From the NCBI GenBank assembly GCA_947561715.1, contig OX387201.1, positions 2,126,001 to 2,190,000 of the forward strand: DNA of 64,000 nucleotides, in the 5' to 3' direction. The DNA is from Ascidia mentula. Lineage: Eukaryota; Chordata; Ascidiacea; Phlebobranchia; Ascidiidae. A program made the position numbers and the translations under genes. Under the pieces are notes generated by a model. The model was not told the DNA's origin and searched no databases. It was given only the letters and a program-made list of their open reading frames with translations. How positions within the stretch are numbered: the first letter of the stretch is position 1; each line of letters starts with the position of its first letter. Positions 1 to 13,300 of this stretch are shown here, in pieces.

Positions 1-94
1 ATAATCACCCATGGATTCAAGGGGACCAGTTCAACTAGATTATACATACTAACACTGCCTGAAAGCGACATATTTTTGATTTATGATTTATGGG

Positions 95-163
95 AAATAT
101 TATACAGACCAGGAATCAGGCTGTTCTGCTTGGTGGTACAAAGGGATCTGTCTTTACGGGTCT
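95..163 (+). repeat. diverged dispersed repeat, copy 1
   Basis: About 69 bases align with 7241-7308 with few gaps. The shared core includes GTTCTGCT followed by GGTGGTAC, then GGAT and TCTT in the same order and spacing. The flanks do not match, so this looks like an old interspersed repeat. The family is not recognised. Confidence 0.55.
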
Positions 164-3100
164 TGTGAGTAATCTTGAAAATTTGTGATTTATCAAGATT
201 GAAAGAAGTGTTTTGGGCGTTTACTCTCAAAAGTAATTTGTTCCACGCCAATGAATCTTAACTGGGCCTTCAGTTACACAGCAGTGTCTTTCTCTACATA
301 ACGTTGAGTCGCAAGGTTCCATGCAGTTCTTTGTCATACCCACAGCATCAATCTTTACCAGCACTAACCAGTTCTCAATAAACTGATCCGAGTCTCCCAT
401 TTATCAACCGATGCCGACCCAATGGAATGTTAGCTGATAACAGGAAGAATTGTGGTTAGCAGATAGTGATGTTCTGCACCTGGTGCTGTGGGAGTCTTAA
501 ACGCATTGGAAATGAATGCAATTCATCACCAATTTTCGTTGTGTTTGGATCATAGGGGTGTAAGAATTGTGATACGGTTTGAATTGGAGCCGAGGTGAAG
601 AACTTAGGACAAAGTGTGTTGATTTAAACCCCCTATTTCCTTCTATCAATCGAAAACAACCCAGGACATTAACAACGCAGAAAATATGTACACAATATAG
701 CTCAGTTCATCCGGATTCTATTTGATCGACAAATTCATCCGGATTAGGCGAAGTTCTGGTTCAACCAAGTTCTACTGCACTTTCGTGTGCAGGAAGAGTG
801 GCAGAGATGATACCAACGTAACCGCAATTTACAATGTTGAAATCCCATCAGATTGCCCTTTGAAAAACGAGAAGTTGGATCACCAAGAAACATTCCTTGT
901 AACTTTTGCACCATCTGTTCTTGCAAAACCTTTATAAAAAGGGATAGAAAAATCCGCAACGAAATTAGAGACTAATTCGGATGCGTAAACACGAAGTCGA
1001 ACCTCACACGAACACAAAAATCCGAGTGACATAAGCCAGGAGTTTAGGTTTAAATGTCACACGAAATCCCGGTAATGTGGCGTACGCTCTCCAGGTCCAA
1101 TAACAGACGCCGTGCACGTTCTGAGCATCGGTGGCAGGTCGCTAAACGGCCATAAACCGCGCTCCAGATTTTTAGTATCGCTAAATGGTTTCCTGCCACT
1201 AAGCGCCCATTCAGCGCGAACGAACCCGAACTGTTGGCTTCTGGCAGTCTGGAGCAGTTTAAGAGTTCAGGGGAGACTTCATGCTGGCAAACGGAGAGCG
1301 CAAGGCGCATGCCGGAGCTAAGTCTCTAGATTAAGTCGTATTAGTTTATCTTTGAGCGACGTCGACAAGCCCGCAGCACTTGCGGCCGGACAAACCCGGG
1401 GACACGGGTTCGGATGGAATTTGAGTCCTCCTTGCGAGCAGATCCCACAAATCTATTTGTATTACCCTTATCCGGTTGTTTACCTACGCCACTGCCAATC
1501 CAGGGCCGAAGGATAAACACTGCTCCCAACAAACGGCATTTCGGGGCACAATTAGTGGAGCTTAGCGACCCTCTGGGGCACTAAAAGCACCTCAGAAGCC
1601 TCGCAAACGCAACACAGGCCGATCTGCGAGATACGGACAGTTACAAGACCCCAAAGCAATGTTAACAGGGGTCACATTCCTCGAATGACCGGCTGTTCGA
1701 CACACGAGGGTGGACTTTCATTAGCGAGTATCCACGGCCCTCCTGGCAGTTCGATACCCGCGGGTAACGCGAGACGCGGGATTTCGGCCCAGAGCGCGTC
1801 ACAAGAGATGCACGCTGGGATTGAAACCAAGTGGCCATGCGATATCGGCAGGGGGGATATGACGAAGATCCTTGTGCCGCTATGCGGTCGATTTTTGCTG
1901 TCGAGTTCGCGGTAAGTTGACACTAAAAAGCAGGAGATAATGCAGACGATATAAGAGGGCGGGGAGGGGCACTGAGAAGCGGAATGACCTGATCACGTGA
2001 TTTAACAGTGCGCCAATACTTCAAGACTATGTCGGTGAATGTACCGTGTTTCGGTTTGCGATTTTCATATGTTCTATGTTATACAATCTAAAAGAAAAAC
2101 ACCCGAATTTCTGGCTACTTTTAAGATGTTTTAATAAATGCTGCTTTGAGTCAACATACTCTATGTAGATCAACATCTCACTATGGTTGCATGGGTCCAC
2201 AGTAAGGGGGCTTTTTCCGTTTAGTCTTGGTTGGGCGATCACTTTTAATAGGAAAACATACAGTAAAGTGATATTCATCACACTTTGCCCAAGCACGACT
2301 GGTAATCCAAAAATTGTATCTGTCTTGCTTTCCAGTTCATGAATTTACAATTTAAATAAATGTACGTGCATAATTCATTTAAACATCTGCGTCAACAGAC
2401 AGGTACAACAAATTCCCCAGACGAAGGTAATCAATGATCAATTCTATAGAAATCATACATTCCAATTGCGAACAGTGGTTTATGAGCTTTGCGCAGGTTC
2501 GACTGGCGCCTCGTTGCAAATGCATTTGCGCTAAATGCATGACTCACCCACACGAGGGTATACAAATACAGCTTAGAGAAGAGTTTGTAAAGCCTCTTAC
2601 TTATGGGTGGCGCAATTCTGGCCATTAAGTTTACTGGGGATTAGCGAAAAGCATTTAAAAAATACACAAAGGAATGGTTGGCATTCCTGTACACGGCCAT
2701 AAATCTAAACTGAACAGAGGGCCCGGTTTAATGGGTCCTTGACTATTTGTTCTTGTCGTTTAACATTGAACTTTGTGTCCCGACAGAACGGGGAATTCGT
2801 GTAACGACTGCGGTTCATGTTTTTAGGAACAGGAAACAATGAGTGCCAGTATGTGTCTGTCGCGCGACTCATTTTACGACCTGGATCGACCGAAATCAAA
2901 TTTGAATCCAGTTTTATTGAAAGCGTTTTGGTTTTACGTCGTGTTCCCTGTTTGGTTTTGCCTTTGTATCACCGTCGTTTAACTATATAAGAACGGTTGA
3001 ACTTTTACTAAAACGCGTGGCATTATTAAAATCCCCAGATACAGATTAATGAGAAGGGTGGATAGCGTTTAGAGGGCATTGGCCAACCATCAATTGAACC

Positions 3101-6050
3101 CTGGTATGTACAATTTGACCAATTGTAACTTCTGGGCCTGCTACATGTATCTGGGCATAGTAGTGTTCATGTTGATAAAATGTGATCGGACAATCATTAT
3201 TGTGAATAGTTTGTTGTTATCTCAAGCATTTGTAATGATCGATGATATATCCGCATGCCTTGACAGGTGAAGGTTGAAATACCTCCTTGACAAGGCAAAA
3301 CCTAAAACGCAAAAATGGGAAAAAAATTAGGAAAACAACAACAAGGCACTTTCCACTTACTCGTTAGAGAACAAGTGTTCAGGATCATATGAGGTAGAAA
3401 GGTTGCTGTAAGATGAGTTTACGTGTACAACAGACCTCCGGCTGGCGGACAAAACAAAAACAAAACCTCGGCGCCCGCAACCTGCAGTGGCGTCTGACAC
3501 GATAATTACCCTGGCTCCCAGCAACCGTTCCGTCAATCTTCGGGTAGAAAGCATGGGCTCGCGCTTTACCACATTCAGAACCCTATATAGAAGAGGTGGG
3601 CGACGCTGCGTGCATCATTCGCTTTCCGCGAACCGACCCCGGTATCTTGCGTTGACTTCCAGGCAATTTGCGGCGGCGCTCGTTAATCGGAACCGACACT
3701 CTGAGCTTGTTCGTGGCGCTGTCAGTTGAAAGAGTATCCCTCCCTGTACACGACCGTCGGTGTTGGCTTACAGGATAGCGCCATTGGTTGAGTTCGCGGT
3801 CTATATCATAACAAAACGCCTACAGGGAAACCAAACGCACCCTGCGTGTGCTGTTAAACCCACGTTACGAGCCGTGAAAGCATGGTAAAGACGCCTGAGC
3901 GAGGTTGCATGCATAAACTCTGCTAAAGGTGCCGTCTTTCTGCTGAGCGGGTCAGTGAGAGCAACCGCAACAGTTTCCACGCCACAACGCCAGTCCGGTA
4001 TTGTCTGCCAGTCATACTAACAAGGAAGGCCAAGATCTCCAATCATTCCTTTTAGTTGACAAACAATACAAAGCATAGAGAGTTATAGAAGTTTTTAACC
4101 ACCTAAATTGTTGGAGATGCAAAATAAATGCCAAGGTTTCCAACCAGTCCTTTTAATTTACGATCAATGCCAAAGTACAGAATAACAAGGTAAGTAAGTG
4201 TGTTAAACACCTGCTGAAGTTAAATGCAAAAGGAATGACTTCCAGGGTGAGCGAGAGATGCATAGTTGTTATGTCACAAAATTTCCCTCAGAGCGATATG
4301 AAGAAAGATGAAATCCGATCCTACAAGTTCGGGATCGAGTTCGGACGGCTGAGGAAGTAAAAAAAAGACTGTTTCCCGTCAGTCAGGACACCGCACAGCG
4401 CTGACGGGGGTGTGTGGTCTTGTGGAGGCGAAAAACAACGTGACCACAAGGTTTCGAGGAAAATCGCGTGTTCGCTTTGCTGGATCCTTAACGAGGCAAT
4501 TCGCTAATCGGATTTAAAGCTTATGTCGCTTGTCGCCTGTCGCGGTAAGCCGAGCAAAGACAATTCAAATTTTGCTTGTTATCGGAAAACACAGAAGGTT
4601 AAATCGCTTTATTTGGGTGTTTTCTTTGCATCTTCCAGCAGTTGACCTTCGGAAGCGCCAAGGTCGAACGACACGTGGCCGAACTTCTTTCGCGCTGCGC
4701 TGTGAGTGGTCGATGCCACTTGAGATTCGAATCAAAAAACATGTGGAGGCGAGTGTCAAGGTCAAGTCAAGTGCGTTCACATTTAAACGCTTCTACAAAC
4801 TGACCCAGGATCGTCCGGCGTTGACCCGGTGTTCCAGAATAGGAGAATTTCTTATATTTTAACAAACAAAAGAAGTGCCCACTGACCACTAATGGCGTAT
4901 TGCTTGTGCAGAAAAGAATTACTTTTTTACTAAAAGCGAGTAAAGACCAACACAAGGAACCTTATTGCAGCAAAAGTTACACAATTAAATAAACTGGAAA
5001 CCTGACTGGCTATTAAGCACTGCTCCTAAGCTAACGAAGCACATTAACTTAGGATTAACTTGGATTTTGCTGGCACATGCCCTGAAACAGTATCACCTGT
5101 GACGTCAGAGCTGCCAAAGCGGCCTTGTTGTCAAGCAAAACTGGACGCTGATTGGTTGGTGTCAACAGAAGACAAAACGTCATCATGTTTTCCCGGTTCA
5201 AAGAGGTTTGAATGGAAAGAACAAGTTGTTTGTTCATTCTGGTGTTCGCAATAAAGTAAAATAAATGACACAGCTCGAAGTGCATCAATTTGTAGCGGAC
5301 TTATATATAGTATCTATAGATACGTACACGTTCAATAAAACTTTAAAACGATGTTCAAACTTCTGCACTTGCATGTATGTTATGACATTTCAGGGGGTAA
5401 AAAAACGGCGCGTCATAGTCAGTCTGCACAAATAATACTAACCGCGGCTTGACGCTTTGCAGTCTGCAAATATTTGATCAACACAATGGGACAAAGTCGG
5501 CACTTGCTCAACAACCAAGCCCGAGCGTTGCCAGTCCAAGCAACATCTCTTAAATCGGATTACTCGATAAAAAGAAATAGAGCTCTTCGCTATCTAAACC
5601 AACGTCACCCCGCCAACCGGTTGCAGAGAAATGGTTCTCATTTTCTTTTACGAGAGAGAAGTCGTTAAAACAGGTATGTCGTACCACAAAGACGGGGAGG
5701 TCACTATACCAAAGCTGCGTGATCCCCACAATAGATTGCACCAACGGGATCCGGCGAACCCTTGAGTCGACAGAAATATTATTTGCTGTCCAAGTTCTTT
5801 TTGTTGGTTAAGGCAAATAAGTACACAATGTCGTTACTTATGCTAACAACGCCGTGGCTTTTAAGTACGAGGTGTAAAAGGTCGCATGCAGTCGATGACG
5901 TTTTCATAAGGTGGCCTGGCTTCGGCGTGATTTTGTGTTTACGATGATCAATAAGGCAAACCGAGCCTTACCCTTTAGAAGGATTTACTTTTCTTCTGAA
6001 GACATTTGTCCTCCAACGAGATTGGCTTCATGTTGCGCAAGAATACAATA

Positions 6051-6105
6051 ATAATGATAATATTTGTTACGTTTCGCCTATTGACGCGCAACTTCTGGTA
6101 AGATA
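6051..6105 (-). repeat. GAAACG-family repeat fragment
   Basis: The minus strand reads ATAGGCGAAACGTAAC followed by an A/T-rich AAATATTA stretch. The first part is nearly identical to the minus strand near 24,798-24,825, and the whole resembles the element at 62,570-62,620. It has the GAAAC box of a hammerhead-like core but no intact CTGATGA box, so it is at most a remnant. Confidence 0.35.
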
Positions 6106-7240
6106 CATTGTTATAGCGGCAGAGAGCCTGTTACGATGGCGTAATATTTACAAATGCCTACATTTATATCGAGTGATACGGATCCGTACAGCCTATTAAA
6201 ACGGTCCATATGTAAAAACCCTTCCACTGGTATATGGTTTTAATGTGCAAAGAAGAGCTACCGTAGAACTTTTATTACCTTAAGCTCATTCAAGCGACGC
6301 ATTACTCTGTAAATGTCACAAGGCAGTCGTAAAACCAACAGTGAAAACGAAGCGTTGGTAAAACAAACTACGTTAAATACTGTTCTCTATGATCGTGAAG
6401 GGCGAGGTTCCCTTAACCAATTACAAGGCGCCGTTCTGGCGTTCGGTTGGAACTTAACCAAACGTGATGGATTGGAAGATAGTATTCATCAATTTCGGTT
6501 GATTTAAATCATCAGATTTGGAAATTTTTTTTGAGGAGTGAATCGTTTTTCTTTCTGGATGACATTATGTCAATTTAAATTCGCGCAGAAATAACCTGCA
6601 ATAAATTAGGACTTCATTAAGTTACGGAAATTAATCAAGTGCCGTAATCCCCCTGTATTCGTAATATTTCTTAGTAAGGCAGCTACTCCATCCTAAAATT
6701 CACGTCGTATAGCAGCATAATCTGCATTTAATAAAAGTCAAGCAGTAGCAGCAGTGCCAAGCCTTGCCAGATTACGGGGATCTTGCCAATAAAATGGACC
6801 TTTCGGTTTTAATAAGTTCGCCAGAGTCCGATGGTTACGGGCTGTGGTGCGTGATAACTGGGGATTAGTTCGTTAAATAGGTGACATGGCATCAATCCCA
6901 ATGTGGTCGTTTGCCAAACGTTCGGTAATACTTTAAATGTCACCAGGGCAATTTTATCACCACGGGCCTGCGTGGGCGTTATTCCAACTCTTACCGTCAT
7001 TCTCCTGGCCAATGCAAAATAGCAAGGGACATTTGCGTTTATAGTGTACTGGGGTTAAATTGAATGGGATGAGGTCATTGCAAAATGGAATTTTTGCATG
7101 AGATTACGAACATTCGCATTTGCAAGCTTTTGTTTTAAATGTTTAGTTTTATAGTTCAGTCATGTCGTACACTGACTGCGCCGAATTGATTCAATTAGTT
7201 TCAACACGTGAGTTTACAAACTTCCCTTATAATTAAGCGA

Positions 7241-7308
7241 AAATATCATGAAGACCACAGGAATCATCCCGTTCTGCTAGGTGGTACCAACGGATGTCTT
7301 GACTGGCC
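7241..7308 (+). repeat. diverged dispersed repeat, copy 2
   Basis: This is the partner of the copy at 95-163, in the same orientation. Shared words include GGAATCA, GTTCTGCT and GGTGGTACC/A in the same order. No coding capacity is visible. Confidence 0.55.
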
Positions 7309-10300
7309 AGATATCCAAAATTAGTAATTTTGATCACTTTTATCTATTTAGAGAAGCCTTATCATGATACCTTGCACGAAAAGGTAACCAGACAACGCCA
7401 AGAAAGGACTGCTCTTGCAAATGAGGAGTTAGGTAAGATCATATCGACCTAAACTGTGCAGACGGTGTGCAAAACAGGTTTAAAATACTCGCGCTGGATC
7501 TATTTCGAGTTGTGGCGACGAAGACGGGAGTCAAGCTCCACTTATTTGGTGACAGGGGATGAGAGCAAAGGTTCGTGGGGGGCGTATCGTATGCGGGCAA
7601 CGATACGATGCAAAACGTGCCGGTTGGGTCGCGAACTATTCGAAACCGAATATTTGCTCACGAGTTCCGTGCTTAAAATGCTCCCGAAAGAAATGCATCG
7701 CCCACGCGAAAACGCGAATTTTTCTCGTATGCTGGTCGCCCGAGCAAGAAGCTGCTCTCGCCGTTGACTCGACTTGTCAACAGATAAAAGGGCTACATTT
7801 CCCTGTGGGCTCGACGCCAAACTCGCGAATTCGATCGTCGGAATTCTAATTCCGGAAAAGTGGGTCGACGATGCACCTAATCCTGGGAGCGTTAACAAAT
7901 TATGCAGGGAATCGATTCGTCTGCTTGTTCATTGATTTGAGCGGGTTTATCGGCAAGGTGCGATATTGATCGTGGGCGAAAATGAAACTTCTCGTATCGT
8001 AGAAAAATATAAAGAATTACGCAGTTCCTCAAGAATCCCCTGGATGTAAAAATACTTGACGGCGGTCGCAGCCTTCGACTCGCAATACCGGATCAAGTAT
8101 TGCGGCCGATGTGTTTTTCGATAGAGTGACATTAAAGGACACAGAGGATCGTGGCTATCGCCGCTTCGAAATCGATCCCCTCAAGTTGTCCGCAAAAAGC
8201 TTCGCACGCAAAGCAGATACCAAATTCCTCCCCCTACCGAGAAGGCTCAACAAGGGCTATTTCTTTTGCTCTTTGTTATTTAGGTTTTCAGCATTTGTGG
8301 CAATTTGTTTTAACAATTACTTCTGTTGTTGATGAAGGGTTGAACATATATCGTCTTGTATTAAGTTTGTATATGTTGCACAGAGCCGAAAATATGCATT
8401 GTTTTTTTTGTGTACATTGAAATTTTACTTCAAGTGGGACAGAATTTAACTTTAACGCAGAGTCAGTGGGGCCAAAACGCAGCTCCTATAAATATTAGTT
8501 CACGTTACCAACACTCTTTACAACATAACAATCAACATCCACTTGACACACCTTCACAAGTTGTGGTAAAGGCGTCATCCAGGTTTGTCAACTGCAAACC
8601 AAGAAAAAATGTCGGTTTCAACCAGTGGATGTACAGGTTGATGTGGTGAAGGAGGAATGTGGCAGAACCAATGCGATGTTTCTGTAAACCTCTGCCAAAT
8701 CATTACCTCACCATCGTACGCAGCAAACATATTGAGTGACGGCTATTCGTTCCTCCGAGCGAAGATTTCGCGAAGTGTCACCACCATAACATTGCGGCCG
8801 CCGTCCAATCTACATTGCAATCTGGCACATGGCCTTCGATAAGATGGCGGGACAGAACGTGAGGGCAGTCAACGGCCGACTTCGGAACGCACAAGGCGTC
8901 CTTTTGTAATGGAAACGCATGCAGCGCGCGCGTCAAAGTCCCGATCGATGGTAATCTGCAGAAATCTGTGCGCTGCAGAGGTGACTCGGTGACTTCTGAG
9001 GCATGCGCGAGCGAACACAGATGATTTGACGCAAAACAGAGGGGCGACATACACGCTACAGGAAGTCAACCGGAAACGAAGCAACACAAACCCGTGATTT
9101 GGAATCTGATGCTGCAGTTTTGACGGGGATGTGCTCCCCTCGTTGCGCGGCAACAATGCAAAGGGGGCGGGGGATTTTAGCTGGCAATATCGATCAATCA
9201 CTTACACCGGTTCCCACCCTTGGCTTTACACAAGTATTTATAGCTAACATAGCTAACATTTGCAACCAACCTGAATAAAATAAAAAAGTGCCTTGACACA
9301 AAAACAGCAACTGATATTCTTAGAGTGGTGTGAAGAGAGGTGGTTGTGTAGATTTCTTAGAAGTGCATCCAAACAGTTGGTTTTCTGCAAAAGATAAAGA
9401 AAAATCAGGTTAAATTGTAAAAGTTCCCATTTGTTGTCAAAATACTAAATGCATGGAATAAGTCCCGTCTAACATTCCCATAATTTTCTCCAAATTCCAC
9501 CCCATCCAGCACGGAGGTCGACATGCAATTAAAACCCCCTCCCACCCCCACCAGTGTAGCTGCGATTCATGCGGACGCTTGGGCAGTGCAAGCTGCGGAA
9601 ACAAACTTGTAAACATGCAAACGAATGCAAGAGTAAACGCAATGCAGTGAATTTCGGCGCTTCTCTGCAAAACGAGCTTTTAAACCCAAAGCTAATATAG
9701 GCCAGCGAACAATTAGCTGTGATTGACGTGTAGATTCTTGTCGAGTAAAATCCACTGGCCGATAGCAAAAGCGTGAAAGTAAAAGAAGGTTTTCTTTTCA
9801 TTTCCCATCGCATCTTTCTCTTTTCAATCCATGGCGGCATCTTATCTGTGAGCAGAAAAATCCCAGTCAACAAACAAATCCACGCTCTTTTAGTTCTGTG
9901 TCGTAGTTCTTGCATCGCAATCCCACGCTCTTAACTTATTTGTCCTGCGACCCCAATTCAAAAAAAATATTTCGGTGCGACCACCAAAAAGCAACACATA
10001 AGAGTTGCTTGTACAACGTCAAATTGTTCGTGACTCCTGAACTACTTTTTGCGAATGTAAATTTTAGCTTTAGAAGCCCAGTTTTACAATAGAGATTATT
10101 GTATTTCAAAATGTAAAACAAGTGCTACTTAAAGGTTTAAGGCATCCTTTGATGAATTGTTTACAGTCGTTTACATCATGGAAAGTCTTCTTGTGGGCAA
10201 ACCCATCTGAAATCAAAAGTCTATTGCGATGACAAGATCTTATACAGAGGCCTTTGACCGGTTGCGTTTATCTCGAAGCTAAGTGCTTAATTGGGCACTC

Positions 10301-13300
10301 TTACTTCACGATGACGCAGGGGCGATAAGGAGTGGGGACATTTGAGACGTCGGTCTATCGACAAACATACACAACCACTCAAATAATCGCGACTATGAAA
10401 GAACAACGAAAGATGCGCGGCGAAATCGATGCAGGGATTTTCAAGTGCTCCAGATCGAACGAAACTAAATTGCGGGCAATTTGTGAGCTACACACGCAGC
10501 CCCAAGAGGGTGGGGGCACTGGCGCTAAACGAATACTCGTGTAGAGCTATCGAGAGGTTTGACACTAACCATCGAAGCGTTTCGGTCGAGACAAACCATT
10601 AGCGCTAATCCTGATATTTGCTTAGGCCCCCGCGCACAAGTCGACGTGATTTACGCGCGTTATGTTGCTAAAAATAGAATACCCAGGTAGAGTACGGCGC
10701 ATGTGTAATGGATCTATTTCCACACTGGATGTTTGCACAAGAATCGGCCCGTCGTCGCTATTGTGACACCCTCCTTAAATCGAGTCGTATCGCTCGATCG
10801 AAGCATCAACAAATATTCAATTTTTCTTGCAAGAAGCATCGATAGTAGCGATCGGCGCTCTCTGCAATCCTTGAAGGGGAAGACGCGCGCGCGGGGCAGG
10901 TTATGTCGGAACGATAATCCCGCTGTCTCTTGCGGCTCCGTTATCTAACTCGACGAGGAACCTTAACACGATTTTGTCATTAACAAGAGGGCAATAAACA
11001 GTGCTCATGACAAGGCGGACAACAAACCGACCACAGCGTGCGCAGCAGTGTGTAATTGCCGACCGCTCCCAAACGTGAACGGAAGGCTCGTTTCTTCGCG
11101 AGAATCGAAGGAAAATGAAGGGCGTTTGGTCTTATCGCATTGACCCCATAGGTTGGAGAACTCAAAGGGACGCATTGTAACGCTACACAGGATGGGTTAG
11201 CAGTAAATCATGTTCATGATCACCTGCTGATGAGATTGCAGGCAAAGTGTCAAATCTGGTCGATTTAACCCGGGCGTGTGATGGAACCAGCTCATCGGCT
11301 TTTTGCTGCCTCGAACGGTTTTGCGGCATCCGCTCAAACAAAACGCTAAGTAAGCGAGAATGGTTGATTAATGTCATGAAAATTTAAACCAACAGCTTTA
11401 ATCATCACAACGCCAAAAAAATCAAACACAACTATAAGGTAACCTCTAGTTACATTATCGCATACACGAGAACAATTTCACAGCTTGCTCGTTCACGTTT
11501 ATCGAAGCTCCCCTAGAAATCACGTGACCTGTGACTACAGAATGCGGGGCGATCGCGCGTTTTCGACAAAACCAATTTACCTTAAATTGTCAAAATTGTG
11601 AGCAGTCGGCGGACCAAGGCCAAGTGCGTGCGTCGCATTTTCGAGTGGCGATCGGAGCGAAATCAAACACACAACTCCGAAAGTTTGGTGTTTTGGAGGC
11701 TCGAGGTCGAATAATTGCGGTTACAACAAGGCTTAATTACGAGAGATAAGTGTTGGGTGAAATCATGTTACGCCCATTACCTGTGAGGGGCCGGGCTCGC
11801 TCCAGGGCAGCAGGCGGTGCGGCCGAACATATTGTGGCTTTGTAGACGTAAAAACTGAAGGTTTGATATTGTTTGGCGTTGGGAAATGATTTAAATCTGA
11901 AGCAACAAAGTTTCTTCACTTCGCGCAAAAATACAATCTTGGCCCAACTGAAAGCAAAAAGAAGAAAAAGTAAATGCAAACAGAACAAAACACAAAGATA
12001 TCTACAGGTTGATTCGCTTCAAGATAGAAGCCTTGTTCCCAAAGAAAGGCCAATATTGATAACACCGTGCCAAAATTGCCGAGCCAAAACTCCCCAATAA
12101 ATCGCATTATTTAATTTCCGGGCCGGTATCGATGCCATCTTTACGCCTCGTTAAGGCATCGGATTGTAACATTTTCCCTTCATTAGGGCAACAATTTGTC
12201 AGGCGAGGTCGTGCGTCGGAAAAGCCGACGCCAATCTGCTGCCCAATCAGCGCCAAGCATCCACATTTTTCAATTTGCTGCAACTTTTCGATCAAAGCGA
12301 TCGCCTGAATGCTTGTGTACGTTTGTCGACTTGCTTCGCGCTGAACCGCGGACCCCTCGGGCTTAATTGTGGCACACAGCGGAAGTATTGCCTGTATGTG
12401 CGCATACTACCATATATTTCCAGATAACATGGTTACATTGCATGGGGGTGCTTTGAGTCATGGCATGATGTGGCTTTATTTACTGCGTTTAAGCAAGTCA
12501 GCATTTACGTCAAGTTTTGCAAGCAGATCTGTATGCCCTTTTTAACATGCAGTATAAATTTTGCAAATGTCCTTTTCTGTCGTTATTCTTGGATCAATAA
12601 TAACCTGTTATCGTGAATTATATCGCTTATTGTAGATGAAGAAAACGCTGGGAAATTGATAAAAAATTATCCTGTGTTTTGACAAGAACAGCAACGTCAT
12701 CCGTAAGTGCGCCATGCTCGTTATGACATACAATTTGCATACATCATTTATCAAGTGGTTTTTGGTAGAATGGCCGAATCACATTACGTGAACGTTCTCG
12801 TACTTATCACCTGTTGAACCCATTTGAATTTGACGGGACTTGTCTCTGCACGTCAAGGTAGAGCTGAATTATAATGTAATAAAACCGACCATTTTTTATC
12901 GGCGCTGAAGCCGCGGAACACTCATTGCATCACGTGTTGCCGTTTCGATCTGCGACGTGACAGGGAAAACATCCAATGAAGGTCGTGGCCTCGAACGACC
13001 GCATATAAAAGCGCGCCACGCCCATCTAGCAACAGAAAACAGAAAGCAATCAAACGCACAACTATTGGCATCTCCAGCATAAGCCAACAGTTGTTTGTTT
13101 TCGTGCGATTAAGGCAGCAAACTGAACACCTGTCGTGTTTGAAAACCTTAATCGCTGCTCTGACATAAATCCGACGATGCGCGTGCGAGCGCAACATCAA
13201 AAAGACTCCGAATAGAGAAAAATCTACAAGCATCATTTGCCTCCATATGTTCCGTGTGTCGTTCGTCAACATGACCGGAACGCTGCGTATCCTCGTTTAG

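Noticed and set aside
715..726. ATTCTATTTGAT, close to the start of the ascidian spliced leader
   Set aside because: Only the first 11 bases fit, the rest diverges, and no splice donor follows where a spliced-leader gene would need one.
1395..1420. GGGTTCGGATGG, a B-box-like word
   Set aside because: It does not fold as a T-arm and has no A box upstream.
6481..6525. Minus-strand CTGATGA with GAAA twelve bases later
   Set aside because: The spacer cannot form stem II and neither flank gives stem I or III, so the two boxes are coincidental.
7456..7898. Overlapping 103-, 96- and 118-residue frames on both strands
   Set aside because: CpG-rich sequence keeps several frames open at once. None looks like a protein family.
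11226..11250. CTGATGAG on the plus strand
   Set aside because: No GAAA box follows at a usable distance.
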